This document shows positions 19,742 through 21,437 of a DNA stretch of 21,437 nucleotides, piece after piece. Numbering within the stretch: the first letter of the stretch is position 1; each line of letters begins with the position of its first letter. Origin of the DNA: Propionibacteriaceae bacterium (GTDB lineage: Bacteria; Actinomycetota; Actinomycetes; Propionibacteriales; Propionibacteriaceae). A program made the translations under genes and the position numbers. Below the pieces are notes generated by a model, which was not told where the DNA came from, ran no database searches, and was given only the letters and a program-made list of their open reading frames with translations. The stretch is taken from assembly GCA_031254155.1 (NCBI GenBank), contig JAIRVA010000068.1:1-21437 (forward strand), read 5' to 3'.

Positions 19742-20017
19742 ATGCCTAGGGTCCTCAAGGGAGTCTTCATCGGGCTCGGGATCGTCCTCATCGCCGCGAC
19801 CGCGCTGTTCATGACGTGGGACGTCATCCAGATCAACACGCTCGCCGCGGTCGCGAACGCGAACAAGTCTCCTGACGCCCGTACGGCGGAAAATCCGCGC
19901 CTCTGGGTCATCCTCGCGGCGGTGGCGGCGCTTGTCAGCGGCCTGATTCTCGGTCTGGGCCTTGGCTGGCCCGGCCGCGGACGGGCGCAGGGCGACCCCG
20001 CCCAGCCCCCCGCATGA
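19742..20017 (+). CDS. Small two-TM membrane protein, translationally coupled to hemH
   Basis: 91 residues; family not recognised. TM1 is about residues 6-26 (LKGVFIGLGIVLIAATALFM), TM2 about 54-75 (LWVILAAVAALVSGLILGLG). Between them is a short polar region (INTLAAVANANKSPDARTAENP), and the tail is GRGRAQGDPAQPPA. GGGAGG lies 6-11 nt before ATG 19742; a GTG at 19724 precedes that Shine-Dalgarno and was rejected. The stop overlaps the hemH ATG (20014-20017), so the two are coupled. The position suggests an accessory role at the membrane where ferrochelatase works, but nothing in the sequence proves it. Confidence 0.78.
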   Translation: MPRVLKGVFIGLGIVLIAATALFMTWDVIQINTLAAVANANKSPDARTAENPRLWVILAAVAALVSGLILGLGLGWPGRGRAQGDPAQPPA

Positions 20018-21036
20018 CACCTCCACCCGGGCCTCCGGCTGAGGTCGCGGTCGTCTGGACCGCCCTCGGCACGCCCACCGCGCCGACCGCCCACGCCGTC
20101 CGCCCGTTCCTGCGCGAGTTTTTGACCGACCGCCGCATCGTCGACCTGAACCCGCTCGTCTGGCGCGCGATCCTCGAGCTGTTCATCCTGCCACGGCGGG
20201 CGCGGGTGTCGGCCCGGAAGTACGCGAGCGTCTGGCTGGACGATGGTTCACCGTTGCTCATTCACTCGCTTGCCCAGGTTGACGCATTGGCTTCCCTTGT
20301 CACCGGCGAATCCCCCAACGTCCGGGTCGAGTTGGCGGTGCGGTACGGGGAGCCGTCGGTGGCCACCGTCCTCGCCCAGTTGCGGGCCGCGGGGGTCGGC
20401 CGGGTCCTCATCGTCCCCGCGTACCCCCACTATTCCCAGACCACCGTGGGCAGCATCTACGACGCGGTGGCGCGGTGCGTGCTCGCCCAGCGCGACCAGC
20501 CCGAGCTCCGGTTCGTCCGGTCGTTCCCGACACAGGCATTGTACGTCGAGGCGCTCGCCCGCAGCATCGAGCGCGTCTGGGAGCGGGAGGGCCGCCCCGA
20601 TTTCGCGGCCGGCGACACGCTGCTCCTGTCGTACCACGGCATCCCCGTTGCCATGGCTGAGGCCGGCGACCCGTACCCCCAGGAATGCGCGGCGACGACC
20701 GCGGCGCTCAGGGTACGGCTCGGGCTCGACGTTGAGGCTTGTCGCGAGACCTTTCAGTCCAAGTTCGGGCCGACGCCCTGGCTCACCCCGGCGACCATCG
20801 ACGAGGTGGCGCGGCTGGGCGCAGCGGGGGTACGGCGGATCGACGTCGCCACGCCCGGCTTCGCCGCCGACTGCCTCGAGACGCTGGAGGAGATCAACCT
20901 GCTCAACCGGGAGCGGTACGCCGAAGTGACGGCTCACCAGGGGAAATTCGTCGTCGTACCCTGCCTCAACGCGGATCCTCTGTTCATGTCCGCCGTGGCC
21001 GGCGTGATCCGGGACGGCCTCGCGGGCTGGATCTGA
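20014..21036 (+). CDS. hemH: Ferrochelatase, proteobacterial-type HemH
   Basis: 340 residues. The catalytic His208 is in LLLSYHGIP (203-211) and Glu289 in PGFAADCLETLEEI (281-294). Also present are the N-terminal VVWTALGTPTAPT, the DRRIVDLNPLVW segment, ASVWLDDGSPLL, YPHYSQTTVGSIYD and TFQSKFGPTPWL. These match E. coli-type ferrochelatase almost block for block (LGTPDAPT, SDRRVVD, ASVWMEGGSPL, YPQFSCSTVG, TFQSRFG), rather than the coproporphyrin ferrochelatase CpfC usual in Actinobacteria (SFGGP start, SAWSGYSSC). The reaction is insertion of ferrous iron into the porphyrin; whether the substrate here is protoporphyrin IX or coproporphyrin III is open. The start overlaps the upstream membrane gene; a strong hairpin follows. 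Confidence 0.93.
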   Translation: MTPPPGPPAEVAVVWTALGTPTAPTAHAVRPFLREFLTDRRIVDLNPLVWRAILELFILPRRARVSARKYASVWLDDGSPLLIHSLAQVDALASLVTGESPNVRVELAVRYGEPSVATVLAQLRAAGVGRVLIVPAYPHYSQTTVGSIYDAVARCVLAQRDQPELRFVRSFPTQALYVEALARSIERVWEREGRPDFAAGDTLLLSYHGIPVAMAEAGDPYPQECAATTAALRVRLGLDVEACRETFQSKFGPTPWLTPATIDEVARLGAAGVRRIDVATPGFAADCLETLEEINLLNRERYAEVTAHQGKFVVVPCLNADPLFMSAVAGVIRDGLAGWI

Positions 21037-21066
21037 GGACCGGGGCGGACTCGCGCGATTGAGCGC

Positions 21067-21095
21067 GGGGCGCGCCTTGGACGGTGGCGCGCCCC
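21067..21095 (+). terminator. Strong GC-rich hairpin terminator after hemH
   Basis: GGGGCGCGCC (21067-21076) and GGCGCGCCCC (21086-21095) form a perfect 10-bp stem with a 9-nt loop, 30 nt after the hemH stop. There is no U-tract, as in many actinobacterial terminators. Confidence 0.7.
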
Positions 21096-21247
21096 GGCCC
21101 GGCGCTGCCGAACCGCGGCACTGAAAGGGGGAACTCAGCCTTTCCGCGGTCCTCCCATCCCGCTGCAACACCTTCCACCCTGGACCTAATCACCTAGTAA
21201 CTGGCCGTACGTACTTCCTCCGCACGGCGTCACCGTTTTTACTGTAC

Positions 21248-21257
21248 AACTAGTTGG
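21248..21257. promoter_or_regulatory. Palindrome in front of the XRE gene (candidate operator)
   Basis: CAACTAGTTG is a perfect 10-bp palindrome 6 nt before the ATG at 21264. TACAAC (21245-21250) overlaps it and could be a -10 box after the T-rich GTTTTTACTG stretch. XRE regulators often repress themselves from such a site; this is inferred. Confidence 0.35.
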
Positions 21258-21263
21258 GCAGAC

Positions 21264-21437
21264 ATGCAACAAGAACCCGTTGAAAATGGTGTGATGCCTA
21301 CCTCGCCCGACAACCGAGATGACGAACGCGGCTCGTTATGGGCGAGCCGTCGCGTCATGCTCGGCCGACGCATCCGCAGCCTACGCCTGGCGCAGGGACT
21401 GTCCCAGGAGACTCTGGCGCTCCGCAGCGGGCTGAGC
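21264..21437 (+). CDS. XRE-family regulator, N-terminal part (runs off right edge)
   Basis: 58 codons are visible and the frame is open at the edge. After an acidic leader (MQQEPVENGVMPTSPDNRDD), residues 33-58 read LGRRIRSLRLAQGLSQETLALRSGLS: the first two helices of a Cro/CI-type helix-turn-helix with the GLSQE motif. The start is uncertain: ATG 21264 has no clear Shine-Dalgarno, and GTG 21291 or ATG 21294 in the same frame would shorten the leader. The rest of the protein, and thus any sensor domain, is outside the window. It follows the hemH terminator, so it is a separate unit. Confidence 0.7.
   Translation, partial: MQQEPVENGVMPTSPDNRDDERGSLWASRRVMLGRRIRSLRLAQGLSQETLALRSGLS

Noticed and set aside
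1..21437. tRNA, rRNA and known riboswitches
   Set aside because: No cloverleaf with TTCRA-type arm, no rRNA signature and no recognisable riboswitch core was seen by eye on either strand; a covariance-model scan was not possible.

Overview
The window is high-GC DNA of actinobacterial character. It has GC-rich third codon positions, several genes with no Shine-Dalgarno sequence whose start codon lies 6-7 nt after a TANNNT-like box (leaderless transcripts), a DUF4349 lipoprotein, a Pro/Ala-rich DUF4190 membrane protein and a roughly 1,120-residue protein that looks like the PPi-dependent PEP carboxykinase of propionibacteria and other Actinobacteria. A propionibacterium-like host is my inference; nothing here fixes the genus. 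I saw no rRNA, tRNA, CRISPR array or intact transposase.

Layout. 1-1926 (-) is the 5' part of a large secreted surface protein running off the left edge. 2090-2866 (-) is a cytidylate-kinase-like P-loop kinase, divergent from 2967-3857 (+), a DUF4190 protein. 3896-4924 (-) is a zinc alcohol dehydrogenase, divergent from a hipBA toxin-antitoxin operon (5146-6620, +). 6701-10072 (-) is the putative PPi-PEPCK. 10251-11147 (+) is a lower-GC two-gene cassette: an ImmA/IrrE metallopeptidase and a two-TM membrane protein. 11197-12750 is a zone of gene decay: a frameshifted remnant (+), a 162-bp MITE-like element and a 5'-truncated beta-propeller gene (-), ending at a 49-bp near-perfect palindrome. 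Then come an ABC exporter (12802-14667, -) and a DUF4349 lipoprotein (14853-15806, -). A Phd/YefM-PIN toxin-antitoxin pair (16039-16709, +) converges on, and overlaps, a YcaQ-type DNA glycosylase gene (16677-17930, -). 17981-18208 carries a second MITE copy inside a palindromic repeat. The right end has an EcsC-family protein, thiol peroxidase tpx, a small two-TM protein coupled to hemH (ferrochelatase), and the start of an XRE regulator.

The most informative structure lies between the genes. Two 162-bp non-coding elements share about 89% of positions, have inverted ends flanked by TAA, and are symmetric around a central hairpin. Removing the second copy together with one TAA rebuilds a palindrome (CCGCGTTAGTATGA arms) that belongs to the same family as an uninterrupted palindrome at 14743-14811. 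That is direct evidence of transposition into an older repeat. The hemH product resembles the proteobacterial protoporphyrin ferrochelatase rather than the usual actinobacterial coproporphyrin enzyme. The window also holds two toxin-antitoxin operons and an ImmA cassette, so it is fairly rich in accessory genes for a region that also encodes core metabolism.
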